In this document: in pieces, positions 47,857 to 56,493 of the stretch | Numbering within the stretch: position 1 is the stretch's first letter | Layout of the letters: each line of letters opens with the position of its first letter | Assembly: GCF_023509475.1 (NCBI RefSeq) | Contig: NZ_JAKSDZ010000013.1 | Coordinates: forward strand, 1-64,000 | Direction of reading: 5' to 3' | Length of the DNA stretch: 64,000 nt | Source: Aestuariirhabdus haliotis | GTDB taxonomy: Bacteria > Pseudomonadota > Gammaproteobacteria > Pseudomonadales > Aestuariirhabdaceae | Translations under genes and position numbers: made by a program | The notes under the pieces: model-generated | Databases searched by the model: none | The model's input: the letters and a program-made list of their open reading frames with translations, nothing else | What the model was told of the DNA's origin: nothing

Positions 47857-48267
47857 CTATTTGACCACCTTCAAGCTAGGTCGCCCCGATGGTTTAGCCG
47901 GGCTCACCGACTTATCCTCATCACCGCCACCAATGGGTTCCGGCTCAGGATCATCTTCGACCTCAAACACCATTCCCTGACCGTTTTCTCGAGCATAGAT
48001 TGCCATAACAGCCTGCACCGGTATAAAAATATGCATCGGCCGCCCACCAAAACGGCCGTTGAACTCAACCTCCTGGTTGGTCATCAACAGCTCGCGCACC
48101 GCCGAAGGGGAGATGTTGAGTACAATCTGGCCGTCATTGACAAACTCTTGCGGCACCGTCACCCCCTCAGCCATCGCATTGACCAATAAATAGGGCGTGC
48201 ACTCGTTGTCCACTATCCACTCATAGAGCGCCCTGACCATATAAGGGCGACTCGGACTCATCGACAT
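47857..48267 (-). CDS. sspB: ClpXP adaptor SspB
   Basis: Delivers ssrA-tagged proteins to ClpXP. 136 residues from the ATG at 48267 (GGAG six bases upstream); the frame extends to 48333 but the family starts like MSMSPSRPYMVRALYEW. The C-terminal LKVVK matches the ClpX-binding peptide, linked by an acidic flexible tail (about 95-130). A terminator lies between it and sspA. Confidence 0.95.
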   Translation of the reverse strand: MSMSPSRPYMVRALYEWIVDNECTPYLLVNAMAEGVTVPQEFVNDGQIVLNISPSAVRELLMTNQEVEFNGRFGGRPMHIFIPVQAVMAIYARENGQGMVFEVEDDPEPEPIGGGDEDKSVSPAKPSGRPSLKVVK

Positions 48268-48317
48268 ATCTTGCTCCAAGGCTTCGGAAAATCCGTTTCT
48301 ACCAGTATCCAACAAAG

Positions 48318-48342
48318 AAAAAGGGGAGTTCAACTCCCCTTT
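48318..48342 (-). terminator. Terminator between sspA and sspB
   Basis: An 11-bp inverted repeat (AAAGGGGAGTT / AACTCCCCTTT) followed on the minus strand by a T-run. It sits 27 bases after the sspA stop and before the sspB start, so it should attenuate sspB transcription from the sspA promoter. Confidence 0.8.
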
Positions 48343-48368
48343 ATTCTAACTTAACTCAACAACCGAAA

Positions 48369-48998
48369 TCAGAGCCGCATCTCACGCTCAACTTCTGACA
48401 GGCTTTCTTTGAAGGATTCGCGATCAAACAAGCGCTCTGCGTAATCCTGCAGGGCCTTGGCCTGCTTGGGCAACTCGATACCGAGATCAGCCAGACGCCA
48501 GAGGATAGGAGCGACGCAACAATCTACCAGAGTAAACTCGTCACTCATAAAGAAAGGCTTCTCTTCAAACAGAGGCGCAATCCCAACCAGGCTATCACGC
48601 AGCTCTTTACGAGCTTTTGTCAGTGCCGCTTCACGAGACTTCGGATCCAGAATCGTTGCAACCAATTCGCTCCAGTCCTTATCGATACGGTGGATCAACA
48701 GGCGACTCTGAGCTCTTGCCACCGGATACACTGGCAGCAAAGGAGGATGGGGAAAACGCTCATCGAGGTACTCCATCATCACATTCGGTTCGTATAGCAC
48801 AAGGTCACGATCTACCAGCGTGGGTAGCGAATTGTAGGGATTAAGGTCGGCGACCTCTTCAGGCATATTTTCGGGTTCGATATCCTGAACATCGACAGCG
48901 ACCCCTTTTTCTGCGAGAACAATACGTACACGATGGCTCAGGTGACCGGCAGCATCGGAATAAAAGATCATTGAAGAACGCTTGGCGACTACGCCCAT
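48369..48998 (-). CDS. sspA: Stringent starvation protein A
   Basis: RNA-polymerase-associated protein with a glutathione-transferase fold, involved in stationary-phase and acid tolerance. 209 residues from the ATG at 48998; a TTG four codons upstream is less likely. The conserved surface motif appears as CVAPILWRL (Pro-Ile-Leu region of the family). It follows the cytochrome bc1 genes, a conserved order. Confidence 0.95.
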   Translation of the reverse strand: MGVVAKRSSMIFYSDAAGHLSHRVRIVLAEKGVAVDVQDIEPENMPEEVADLNPYNSLPTLVDRDLVLYEPNVMMEYLDERFPHPPLLPVYPVARAQSRLLIHRIDKDWSELVATILDPKSREAALTKARKELRDSLVGIAPLFEEKPFFMSDEFTLVDCCVAPILWRLADLGIELPKQAKALQDYAERLFDRESFKESLSEVEREMRL

Positions 48999-49034
48999 TT
49001 CTACCCCCAAAAGGTGGAGTCAAAACACAAAAGT

Positions 49035-49062
49035 GCGCGTAGCTGAAAACTCAGCTACGCGC
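49035..49062 (-). terminator. Terminator after petC
   Basis: A perfect 12-bp stem (GCGCGTAGCTGA / TCAGCTACGCGC) with a four-base loop, followed on the minus strand by AC then TTTT and more T. It ends the petABC transcript. Confidence 0.85.
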
Positions 49063-49082
49063 CCGTCAACGACACAATACTA

Positions 49083-49832
49083 TCAGTGTACGTCTTTCCA
49101 GTACTCTTTCTTGAGCAGATACGCAGGAATCAGCAATACCAACAAGAACAACAGCACCCAGTAACCGATGCGCTCGCGCTCGAGCTGCATGGGCTCGGCA
49201 GAGTACACCAGGAAGTTAACCAGATTATAAACCGCCTGATCATACTCCGCAGGATTCATGCTACCCGTCTTGACCAGCTCGAAGCCACACAACTTCTCAC
49301 CCGTCAGGGTATCACGCTCGCTCGCATCCTGACCGGCGCAGTTATCAACCTGCAGGCCCTGCAGCTCAGCAAGAACGTGAGGCATACCCACATCAGGGAA
49401 AACCTTGTTGTTGACACCCCAAGGACGCTTGGGATCAACATAGAAAGTCCGCAGATAGGTGTACAACCAGTCAGCGCCACGTACACGAGCCACCAGCGTA
49501 AGATCCGGCGGTGTAGCACCAAACCAGCGCTTGGATTCCTCAGCACGCATTGAGTTTTCCATCAAGGAACCAATTTTAGCCCCGTTGAAGATGATGTTTT
49601 CATTGAACAGGTCATGGGGAACACCCAGATCATCCGCTACACGCTCATAACGCTGAAACTTGGTGGCATGGCAACCCATGCAGTAGTTCATATAGGTCTT
49701 GAGACCATCCTGCAGAGACGCCTGGTCAGCCACATTAGGCTCAAAATGCTCCAGCGGATAGCCACTCCCACCTGCAGCAAAGGAAGCCACAGGCAGTACA
49801 GCAAACAGTAATGCAATCAATTGCTTTTTCAT
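49083..49832 (-). CDS. petC: Cytochrome c1 of the bc1 complex
   Basis: 249 residues. Signal peptide 1-19, haem-binding CMGCH at 51-55, the methionine ligand region PDVGMPHVL, and a C-terminal membrane anchor at about 222-242. Together with PetA and PetB it passes electrons from ubiquinol to cytochrome c. The start shares one base with the petB stop (TAATG). Confidence 0.97.
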   Translation of the reverse strand: MKKQLIALLFAVLPVASFAAGGSGYPLEHFEPNVADQASLQDGLKTYMNYCMGCHATKFQRYERVADDLGVPHDLFNENIIFNGAKIGSLMENSMRAEESKRWFGATPPDLTLVARVRGADWLYTYLRTFYVDPKRPWGVNNKVFPDVGMPHVLAELQGLQVDNCAGQDASERDTLTGEKLCGFELVKTGSMNPAEYDQAVYNLVNFLVYSAEPMQLERERIGYWVLLFLLVLLIPAYLLKKEYWKDVH

Positions 49833-51043
49833 TAGCCTGTCACCCTCTCTGGTACGGGTTTAGTCTTTTCCATTCTGGTGTAGAAAGGCATCAACAAGAA
49901 GAATGCGAAGTACAACGCTGTAGCGATCTGTGAGTAAACAGTTCGCTCGGCTGTTGCAGGCACCATACCCAACCAACCCAACCACACAAAGGAGATAGCG
50001 AAAACCACGATAGCGATCTTGCTCAGCACCCCTTTATAACGAATAGACTTCACAGGACTGCGGTCCAGCCAAGGCAAGACAAACAACACAGCAATCGCAG
50101 CACCCATCGCTACCACACCCAACAGCTTGTCAGGGATAGCACGCAAGATGGCGTAGAACGGCGTGAAGTACCAAACGGGGGCAATGTGGGCCGGGGTCTT
50201 CAAGTTATCAGCCTGTTCAAAGTTAGCGTGCTCAATAAAGTAGCCGCCCATCTCAGGGAAGAAGAACACAATTGCACAGAAAACGAACAGGAACACCACC
50301 ACACCGACGATATCTTTTACGGTGTAGTAAGGGTGGAAAGGAATACCGTCTTTCGGAATACCGTTCTCATCTTTGTTCTTCTTGATTTCAATGCCGTCCG
50401 GGTTATTTGAACCCACTTCATGCAGAGCAATAATATGCATCACGACCAGCGCCAGCAGGACAATCGGCAGCGCCACTACGTGCAAGGCGAAAAAGCGGTT
50501 CAGTGTAATACCGGAGATCAGGAAGTCACCACGGATCCACTGCTGCAGGTCAGGGCCAATAACCGGAATGGCACCAAACAGAGAAATAATAACCTGCGCA
50601 CCCCAGTAGGACATCTGACCCCAAGGCAATAGATAACCCATAAAGGCCTCGGCCATCAGCGCCAGATAGATCGCCATACCGAAGATCCATACCAGCTCAC
50701 GCGGTGCGCGATAAGAGCCGTAGATCAAGCCCCGGAACATATGCATATAGACCACCACGAAGAACATGGAGGCACCTGTAGAGTGCAGGTAACGCAAGAT
50801 CCACCCGTACTCAACATCGCGCATGATGTATTCGACAGAAGCAAAAGCCTCTTCAGCGCTTGGTACGTAGCTCATGGTGAGCCAGATACCTGTCAGCAAC
50901 TGATTGACCAGTACCAAAATGGCTAGCGAGCCAAAGAAGTACCAGAAATTAAAGTTTTTAGGAGCGTAATACTTACTAAGGTGCTCTTCCCACATTTTGG
51001 TCGCAGGAAAGCGCGCATCTACCCATGCCATAAAGTCTTTCAT
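49832..51043 (-). CDS. petB: Cytochrome b of the bc1 complex
   Basis: 403 residues, the fused full-length cytochrome b with eight membrane segments. Haem-ligand histidines occur in HSTGASMFFVVVYMHMFRG and in LNRFFALHVVALPIVLLALVVMH-type segments (first 20 residues of each suffice to identify). The PEWY-type motif of the quinol site is replaced by PVWY (HIAPVWYFTPFYA), common in proteobacteria. TAATG coupling joins it to both neighbours. Confidence 0.97.
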   Translation of the reverse strand: MKDFMAWVDARFPATKMWEEHLSKYYAPKNFNFWYFFGSLAILVLVNQLLTGIWLTMSYVPSAEEAFASVEYIMRDVEYGWILRYLHSTGASMFFVVVYMHMFRGLIYGSYRAPRELVWIFGMAIYLALMAEAFMGYLLPWGQMSYWGAQVIISLFGAIPVIGPDLQQWIRGDFLISGITLNRFFALHVVALPIVLLALVVMHIIALHEVGSNNPDGIEIKKNKDENGIPKDGIPFHPYYTVKDIVGVVVFLFVFCAIVFFFPEMGGYFIEHANFEQADNLKTPAHIAPVWYFTPFYAILRAIPDKLLGVVAMGAAIAVLFVLPWLDRSPVKSIRYKGVLSKIAIVVFAISFVWLGWLGMVPATAERTVYSQIATALYFAFFLLMPFYTRMEKTKPVPERVTG

Positions 51044-51636
51044 TACGCGTTCTCCTCGTCGACGCCGATAATAATGGTGTTGTCATCGAGATAGGAGTAG
51101 GGAGGGACCGTTAAGTTAGTCGGTGCAGGAACCCCCTGATAAACTCGGCCGGCCAAGTCAAACTTGGAACCGTGACAAGGACAATGATAACCACCCTGCC
51201 AATTCGCCTCAAAATCCATTGGCTTCACTTCGGAGTGCAATTTGGGAGAACACCCCAAATGAGTACAGAGTCCAACCAGAACCAGCAATTCGCTGTTGCG
51301 AGAACGATGTTCGTTCTTGGCATAATCAGGTTGCTCTGATTCGTTCGACTGGGGATCGCGTAAGTTACCATCTTGCTTGGGCAGATTATCCAGCATGACC
51401 TGCTCACGTCGCAGAACAAATACCGGCTTCCCCCGCCATGCAGCAACAACCTGCTGGCCCATCTCCAGCTTATCAATCTTGACCCTCACCGGCGCGCCAG
51501 CGGCTTTCGCTTTGGCACTGGGATTCCAGGAGGCAACAAAAGGGACTGCAGCACCAACCGCACCAACCGCACCAACCGCAGAGGTTGCTCCGATCAGCAG
51601 GCGGCGGCGACCCTTATCTACGCCGTCGTTACTCAT
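51043..51636 (-). CDS. petA: Rieske iron-sulfur protein of the bc1 complex
   Basis: 197 residues. A twin-arginine-type start (KGRRRLLIG, residues 8-16) and membrane segment (about 17-37) lead to the Rieske domain. Ligands are Cys124 and His126 in CTHLGC, and Cys152 and His-containing CPCHGS at 152-157. The membrane segment includes a three-unit 9-bp DNA repeat. It is first in the petABC operon. Confidence 0.97.
   Translation of the reverse strand: MSNDGVDKGRRRLLIGATSAVGAVGAVGAAVPFVASWNPSAKAKAAGAPVRVKIDKLEMGQQVVAAWRGKPVFVLRREQVMLDNLPKQDGNLRDPQSNESEQPDYAKNEHRSRNSELLVLVGLCTHLGCSPKLHSEVKPMDFEANWQGGYHCPCHGSKFDLAGRVYQGVPAPTNLTVPPYSYLDDNTIIIGVDEENA
51551..51577. repeat. Three tandem 9-bp units in petA
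   Basis: GCACCAACC repeated three times exactly, in frame, coding for Val-Gly-Ala units within the Rieske membrane/TAT segment. Slippage would change the helix by three residues. Confidence 0.8.
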
Positions 51637-51742
51637 TAATCTTATCTCCCCATAAGAGCATGTTTATTGCCTGCCCAGGCTCACGGGCAAACAGAGTGAA
51701 TCCTTTAATAATTCTGTGGGATTCGCAAAATAAATCTTGCGA

Positions 51743-51771
51743 ATGGTAAAGAAAACGGCGCCTTCAAGCAA
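51743..51771 (-). promoter_or_regulatory. Putative petABC promoter
   Basis: On the minus strand TTGCTT (51771-51766), a 17-bp spacer and TACCAT (51748-51743), moderate matches to sigma-70. The leader would be about 100 bases. Confidence 0.4.
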
Positions 51772-51856
51772 GCGTACCCCCGGCTCGAGCTGATTCAAAT
51801 CAACGCAGAGAGATCTCCACAAACACCTCTTCTTTAATGATTCCGCACTCCTTTGC

Positions 51857-51891
51857 AAAAAAAAAGCGCCCTTCGATAAAAAGGGCGCTTT
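51857..51891 (-). terminator. Terminator after rpsI
   Basis: A stem AAAGCGCCC / GGGCGCTTT with an 11-base loop, followed on the minus strand by nine T. It ends the rplM-rpsI transcript 47 bases after the rpsI stop. Confidence 0.9.
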
Positions 51892-51938
51892 GGATACCAC
51901 TTTTGCGAGACTTTTGGTCTCGCAAGGGCAGGTAACCC

Positions 51939-52331
51939 TTAACGCTTGGAGAACTGAGGACGCTTACGTGCTTTACGCAGACCAACCTTCTTACGCTCAA
52001 CCTCACGAGCATCACGAGTTACAAACCCGGCTTTACGCAGTGACGGACGAAGCTCTTCGTCGTACTGCATCAGGGCACGAGTAATACCGTGACGAATAGC
52101 ACCAGCCTGACCAAAACCACCGCCGCCTGCGACAGTAACCTTGATATCAAACTTTTCGGTCAGTTCAACCAGCTCAAGTGGCTGACGAACGATCATGCGA
52201 GCAGTTTCGCGACCAAAGTACTCGTCCAGAGGGCGGCCATTTACAGAGATGGCGCCAGAGCCAGACTTGATAAACACACGAGCGGTCGAAGTTTTACGAC
52301 GACCAGTTCCATAGTATTGAGTGGTAGACAT
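51939..52331 (-). CDS. rpsI: 30S ribosomal protein S9
   Basis: 130 residues, full length, ending with the universal basic KRPQFSKR tail that reaches the P-site tRNA. It starts 14 bases after rplM and is co-transcribed with it. Confidence 0.99.
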   Translation of the reverse strand: MSTTQYYGTGRRKTSTARVFIKSGSGAISVNGRPLDEYFGRETARMIVRQPLELVELTEKFDIKVTVAGGGGFGQAGAIRHGITRALMQYDEELRPSLRKAGFVTRDAREVERKKVGLRKARKRPQFSKR

Positions 52332-52345
52332 AGCAACGCTTCCCG

Positions 52346-52774
52346 TTAGATATCCAGAGCCTGAGGTTGTTGAGCGGCATGAGGATGCTCAGCACCCGCA
52401 TAGACCTTCAGCTTGGCGTGCATAGCACGACCCAGCGGACCTTTAGGCAACATGCCCTTTACGGCCTTCTCGATGATGCGCTCAGGGGCGCGCTCAACCA
52501 GCTCATTGAAGTTCATGCTACGCAAACCACCCGGATAACCGGTGTGACGGTAGTACATTTTGTCTTGTGCTTTATTACCGGTTACACGAATCTTCTCGGC
52601 ATTAACCACAACAATGTAGTCGCCGGTATCGACGTGAGGAGTGTATTCGGCTTTATGCTTGCCGCGCAGGCGGCGTGCGATTTCGGTGGAAAGACGACCA
52701 AGCGTCTTGCCAGAGGCATCTACAACGAACCAGTCACGCTTAACTGTTTCTGGCTTTGCACTAAAAGTATTCAT
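52346..52774 (-). CDS. rplM: 50S ribosomal protein L13
   Basis: 142 residues, full length, with the typical start ([19 protein letters not shown]) and [15 protein letters not shown]-type ending (here [16 protein letters not shown]). First gene of the rplM-rpsI operon. In E. coli L13 represses its own operon through the mRNA leader; here a leader of about 130 nt is predicted. Confidence 0.99.
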   Translation of the reverse strand: MNTFSAKPETVKRDWFVVDASGKTLGRLSTEIARRLRGKHKAEYTPHVDTGDYIVVVNAEKIRVTGNKAQDKMYYRHTGYPGGLRSMNFNELVERAPERIIEKAVKGMLPKGPLGRAMHAKLKVYAGAEHPHAAQQPQALDI

Positions 52775-52911
52775 CGATTTAAACCTTGCCTAAATGACCA
52801 GCCGTGGGTGGCCAGCATCAATTGAAAGACTAACCCGAACCGACTCCCCTATAGGGCGTCCGGCGACGGATTCACTGTCTTAGGGCATATAGTGTAGGAA
52901 ACGGGAGCGCT

Positions 52912-52917
52912 ATTATA
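52912..52917 (-). promoter_or_regulatory. Putative -10 of the rplM-rpsI promoter
   Basis: A perfect TATAAT on the minus strand, 138 bases upstream of rplM. The -35 region (T-rich, CTTTTT) is poor. The implied leader (about 52775-52905) is long enough to hold an autoregulatory site for L13. Confidence 0.45.
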
Positions 52918-53017
52918 CTCAGGCAAGCGCAGAAAAAAAGCCCCTATCTGCTTTTTTTTCCAAGGGTACCGTGCTCTTATAACCTCTTTCGTGACATCTA
53001 GTAAGAGGGGACTCCGA

Positions 53018-54058
53018 ATGGAATACGGTTATCTCGGCGCTACAGACTTGAAAATCAGCCGCCTTTGCCTGGGCACCATGACCTGGGGCGAACAGAATAG
53101 CGCCGAGGAGGGTTGGCAGCAACTGGATATGGCCATTGAACACGGGATCAACTTTATCGATACCGCCGAACTCTACCCTGTGCCTCCCAAGGCCGAAACC
53201 TATACCCGCACCGAAACCATCCTGGGCGAATGGCTTAAACGATTTCCCAAGCGAGAAGATCTGGTGATCGCCAGCAAGGTTTCCGGGCCCGGCGAATGGG
53301 TGAGTTATATGAGACACACGGGTGCACGACTCGACAAAAAGAGCATTATCGAAGCCTGTAACGCCAGTCTCAAACGGCTGCAAACCGACTATATCGACCT
53401 TTATCAAGTTCACTGGCCTGAACGCAGTACCAATTTCTTTGGCCAACTTGGCTATGAGCATAAGCCTGAAGAGGACGGCTACAGTATTGAGGAAACCCTA
53501 TCAGCACTTGACGAGCTGGTTTCTTCCGGCAAGGTTCGCCATATTGGTATCTCCAACGAAACTCCCTGGGGCGCCATGGAGTATCTCCGCCAGGCCGAGC
53601 GCCATGACTGGCCCAAAGCCGTCAGCATCCAAAACCCCTACAATCTCCTGAACCGTACCTTTGAAGTGGGTCTCGGAGAGTTTGCTCACCGAGAGAATCT
53701 GGGGTTGCTGGCCTACTCCCCGCTGGCTTTTGGCGTCCTGAGCGGAAAATACCTGCATGGCGCACGCCCAGCCAAAGGACGCATCACTTTGTTTTCCCGT
53801 TTCAGCCGCTACAATAATGAACAAGCCGTTTCGGCAACCGAGGCTTACGTATCTCTGGCCCAGGAAAAAGGCTTGGACCCTGCGCAAATGGCTCTGGCTT
53901 ACGTAACCAGCCGCCCCTTCGTTGACAGCAATATCATTGGTGCCACCAACCTCGAGCAACTGCAATCAAACCTCAACAGCATCAACCTCAGGCTTGACGA
54001 CGACACCCTCAAGGCCATCGAGCAATTGCACCGGCAACAACCCAACCCGGCTCCCTGA
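53018..54058 (+). CDS. Tas-like aldo-keto reductase
   Basis: 346 residues, the length of E. coli Tas, an NADP(H)-dependent aldo-keto reductase. TIM-barrel motifs include the catalytic Asp-x-x-x-Tyr region FIDTAELYPVPP, the Lys in VIASKVSGP, the His in YQVHWPER, and the cofactor segment IIGATNLEQL. The ATG at 53018 (GAGGGG upstream) is preferred to GTG at 52991. Substrate is unknown. Confidence 0.92.
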   Translation: MEYGYLGATDLKISRLCLGTMTWGEQNSAEEGWQQLDMAIEHGINFIDTAELYPVPPKAETYTRTETILGEWLKRFPKREDLVIASKVSGPGEWVSYMRHTGARLDKKSIIEACNASLKRLQTDYIDLYQVHWPERSTNFFGQLGYEHKPEEDGYSIEETLSALDELVSSGKVRHIGISNETPWGAMEYLRQAERHDWPKAVSIQNPYNLLNRTFEVGLGEFAHRENLGLLAYSPLAFGVLSGKYLHGARPAKGRITLFSRFSRYNNEQAVSATEAYVSLAQEKGLDPAQMALAYVTSRPFVDSNIIGATNLEQLQSNLNSINLRLDDDTLKAIEQLHRQQPNPAP

Positions 54059-54087
54059 CAATAACCAACAACGAAAGATTCCAGCTC

Positions 54088-54119
54088 ACGGCAAGGTCTG
54101 ATGGATGGAACCTTGCCGT
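54088..54119 (+). terminator. Hairpin after the Tas-like gene
   Basis: A perfect 10-bp stem (ACGGCAAGGT / ACCTTGCCGT) with a 12-base loop, between the aldo-keto reductase and the symporter. There is no T-run; it may be a weak terminator or an mRNA processing/stability element. Confidence 0.45.
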
Positions 54120-54165
54120 CCATGGATAGGCCAACACTACACTTTATAAAATTAAGGGGACTCAT

Positions 54166-55554
54166 GTGAGTTTTGCATTACCGCTGATTGCCGGAATAAT
54201 CGCCCTGGCATCGATCCTACTGTCTCACCGAACCAGTAATCCCAATACATTTTTTCACGGGCAGTCTGAAGCAGGCTCTGCCCCCGGCCTCTGGACACTG
54301 GTTTTCTCCCAGGTCACCACCTGGATTTTCGCTCGCTCCCTGTTAAATGCTGCCATCCTCGGCTACTACTACGGGCTTTGGGGTACGCTCGCCTACGCCT
54401 GTTATTACCTTTCCTTTATTACCGGCGGCATCATCATTGACCAGCTGCGCTTTCGTCACGGGTTCAACAGCATCCAGGCATTCCTGGAAGATCGCTTCGG
54501 TATTTGGGGAAGCCGATGCTATAACCTGGTTATCGGCATTCGCCTGATCAGTGAAGTCTTTGCCAACCTGCTGGTGATTGGCATTCTGTTTGGAGCTGCT
54601 GGCTCGAATCTCTATGTAGCAGCCATCATCGGCTTTGCCGTGGTCACATTACTCTACTCCATGCTGGGAGGGCTTCATGCCAGCCTGCGCACGGACCTGT
54701 TCCAGATGCTGATTTTTCTGGCCACCCTGGCGCTGCTGCTGATTCTGGCCACCGGTAGCGGGGTCATGACCCTCGACAACCTGATGTTCAAAGAATTTGT
54801 TATCTCCGATCCGGGCCCTGTTTTAATGCTGGTCGCCCTGCTGCAGGTCTGGAGCTACCCGATGCACGATCCGGTGATGATGGACCGGGGCCTGCTCGCA
54901 GATCGAGAGACTACCCGAAAAAGCTTTCTGCATGCGGCCTGGATCAGCATTCTGTGCATGATCGCCTTTGGCTCTCTGGGTATTGTTGCCGGAGCCCAGG
55001 CCACCAGCGGAGAAGCCATGACGGCGGTGCTTCAACGATTGCTAGGTGATGTCCCCATGCTGCTGTTTAATGCTGCACTGGTAATCTCCGCCATGTCGAC
55101 GCTGGACAGTACGCTTTCCAGCTCGTCCAAACTGGTTGTTATCGATATGAAACTGCTGCCCCGGCAAGTCATGAACGGTCGCGGAGTCATGCTGCTCTTT
55201 ATGCTGCTGGGTGTGTTACTGGTATTTGTGGGCAACAAGGATCTGTTCAGTGCCGTTGCGGTGAGTGGAACCGCCTCCATGTACCTATTGCCGGTGATCT
55301 TTTTCTCACTGCTTGGCGGGCGCCGGGATATTCCCCTGTGGAGCTATCTGGGCAGTTTCGTAGTTGCGGTGGGCGGTGCGGCCCTCTACTTTACCGAGTC
55401 CTCGGGTCACAGTCAGCTGATGGGAGAAGCGCACAAATACACCAAGCTCCTCATTATTTGCGTGACTGTTCTGGTCGCTGGCTGCGTCCTGTTCGCCCTT
55501 GGCCTGATGACAGCAAACAAAGATCGGCTGACCAGTGAGAGTGCTCCCGCGTGA
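54166..55554 (+). CDS. Sodium:solute symporter family protein
   Basis: 462 residues with about 12-13 membrane segments, of the SSS (SLC5-like) family. The N-terminal half has WTLVFSQVTTWIFARS, an unwound-helix-1 region typical of the LeuT fold, and the sodium-site segment with SAMSTLDSTLSSSSKLVV (about 315-335). Substrate is unknown. The start codon is GTG with AGGGG upstream. The stop overlaps the next gene by four bases, so the two are translationally coupled and probably work together. Confidence 0.88.
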   Translation: MSFALPLIAGIIALASILLSHRTSNPNTFFHGQSEAGSAPGLWTLVFSQVTTWIFARSLLNAAILGYYYGLWGTLAYACYYLSFITGGIIIDQLRFRHGFNSIQAFLEDRFGIWGSRCYNLVIGIRLISEVFANLLVIGILFGAAGSNLYVAAIIGFAVVTLLYSMLGGLHASLRTDLFQMLIFLATLALLLILATGSGVMTLDNLMFKEFVISDPGPVLMLVALLQVWSYPMHDPVMMDRGLLADRETTRKSFLHAAWISILCMIAFGSLGIVAGAQATSGEAMTAVLQRLLGDVPMLLFNAALVISAMSTLDSTLSSSSKLVVIDMKLLPRQVMNGRGVMLLFMLLGVLLVFVGNKDLFSAVAVSGTASMYLLPVIFFSLLGGRRDIPLWSYLGSFVVAVGGAALYFTESSGHSQLMGEAHKYTKLLIICVTVLVAGCVLFALGLMTANKDRLTSESAPA

Positions 55555-56399
55555 GCACTCACCCACTTCCGGGGCCAGGGCCACTACTGGTGTTTGGCGG
55601 CCCCTATAGCAATCTGGAGGCAACCAGGGCGATACGCCGCGCTGCCGAAGGCTTGTCCCTGCCGCCCGAAAACTGCATCTGCACCGGAGACCTGATTGCC
55701 TATTGCGCCCGCCCGAACGAAACTCTTGCGGAGATTCGTAGCTGGGGTTGCACCTCGATTATGGGAAACTGCGAAGAGTCTCTGGTTGAACAGGCCGCAG
55801 ATTGTGGCTGCGGTTTCGAGGAGGGCTCGGCCTGCGCTGCTCTGTCGGTAGACTGGTATCGCTACGCCAGCGGGCGAGTATCACAGCAAGACCTCCGCTG
55901 GATGGCGCAACTTCCCGGACAACTCAATTTCCAATGGAACGGTTTCTCGGTTTCTGTCGTGCACGGCGCCCCTTCGCGCATCAATCGCTTCCTGTTTGCT
56001 TCCAGTGCTCTTGAGGACAAACAGCAGGAGCTGCAAACCACATCTGCCAACCTGTTAATTGCCGGTCATTGCGGCATCCCTTTCGGAGAAACTCTGGCGC
56101 CTGGCAACTATTGGCTAAACAGTGGTGCTATTGGCATGCCGGCCAACGATGGCACAGCTGACGGCTGGTATCTGCTACTGGAACCCCTGGCCGAACGCGT
56201 TCGAGCCAGCTGGCATCGACTACGCTACAACGCTGTCGCCGAGCAGCGCACAATGATCCAGCAAGGTCTGGACAACGACTACGCCACGGCCCTGACAACC
56301 GGGCTATGGCCTAGTATGGATGTGCTGCCCGAGGCCGAGCGCCAGCAGCGCGGCACACCTCTGCAACCAGAAGCCATAATGATGGAGGCCGGCCACTAA
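55551..56399 (+). CDS. Metallophosphoesterase-like protein with degenerate, Cys-rich active site
   Basis: 282 residues with the order of blocks of calcineurin-like phosphoesterases, but the metal ligands are changed. Motif I DxHGN is GGPYSN (16-21). Motif II GDLIAYC (46-52) keeps its Asp. Motif III GNH is GNC (72-74). Motif IV VHGAP (137-141) keeps its His. Motif V GHTH is GHCG (172-175). Nine cysteines (42, 44, 52, 67, 74, 85, 87, 95, 174) cluster around these motifs. It may be a non-catalytic or re-purposed metal-binding protein, perhaps a regulator of the coupled symporter. I think related proteins exist elsewhere, but I know no function. Confidence 0.85.
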   Translation: MSTHPLPGPGPLLVFGGPYSNLEATRAIRRAAEGLSLPPENCICTGDLIAYCARPNETLAEIRSWGCTSIMGNCEESLVEQAADCGCGFEEGSACAALSVDWYRYASGRVSQQDLRWMAQLPGQLNFQWNGFSVSVVHGAPSRINRFLFASSALEDKQQELQTTSANLLIAGHCGIPFGETLAPGNYWLNSGAIGMPANDGTADGWYLLLEPLAERVRASWHRLRYNAVAEQRTMIQQGLDNDYATALTTGLWPSMDVLPEAERQQRGTPLQPEAIMMEAGH

Positions 56400-56415
56400 C
56401 CCTTTTCACAGTAAA

Positions 56416-56451
56416 TAATAAAAAGGAGCCTTCTTGGCTCCTTTTTATTAT
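56416..56451. terminator. Bidirectional terminator between convergent genes
   Basis: Stem ATAATAAAAAGGAGCC / GGCTCCTTTTTATTAT with a short loop, giving T-runs on both strands, between the phosphoesterase-like gene and the acyl-CoA dehydrogenase gene. Confidence 0.92.
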
Positions 56452-56493
56452 GGGCTTACAGATGACTGAAAGCTCTTGTGGTACGTTCAGTAT

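Larger units (their letters stand above)
51637..51938. other. Spacer between rpsI and petA
   Basis: About 300 bp. It holds the rpsI terminator and a putative petA promoter. A 78-codon minus-strand frame (51664-51900) crosses both elements and has no recognisable features, so I do not call it a gene. Confidence 0.6.

Noticed and set aside
51551-51577. Short repeats as a possible CRISPR fragment
   Set aside because: Units are 9 bp, contiguous and in frame within petA.
51664-51900. Minus-strand open frame of 78 codons upstream of petA
   Set aside because: It runs through the rpsI terminator and a likely promoter, has no RBS or family features.
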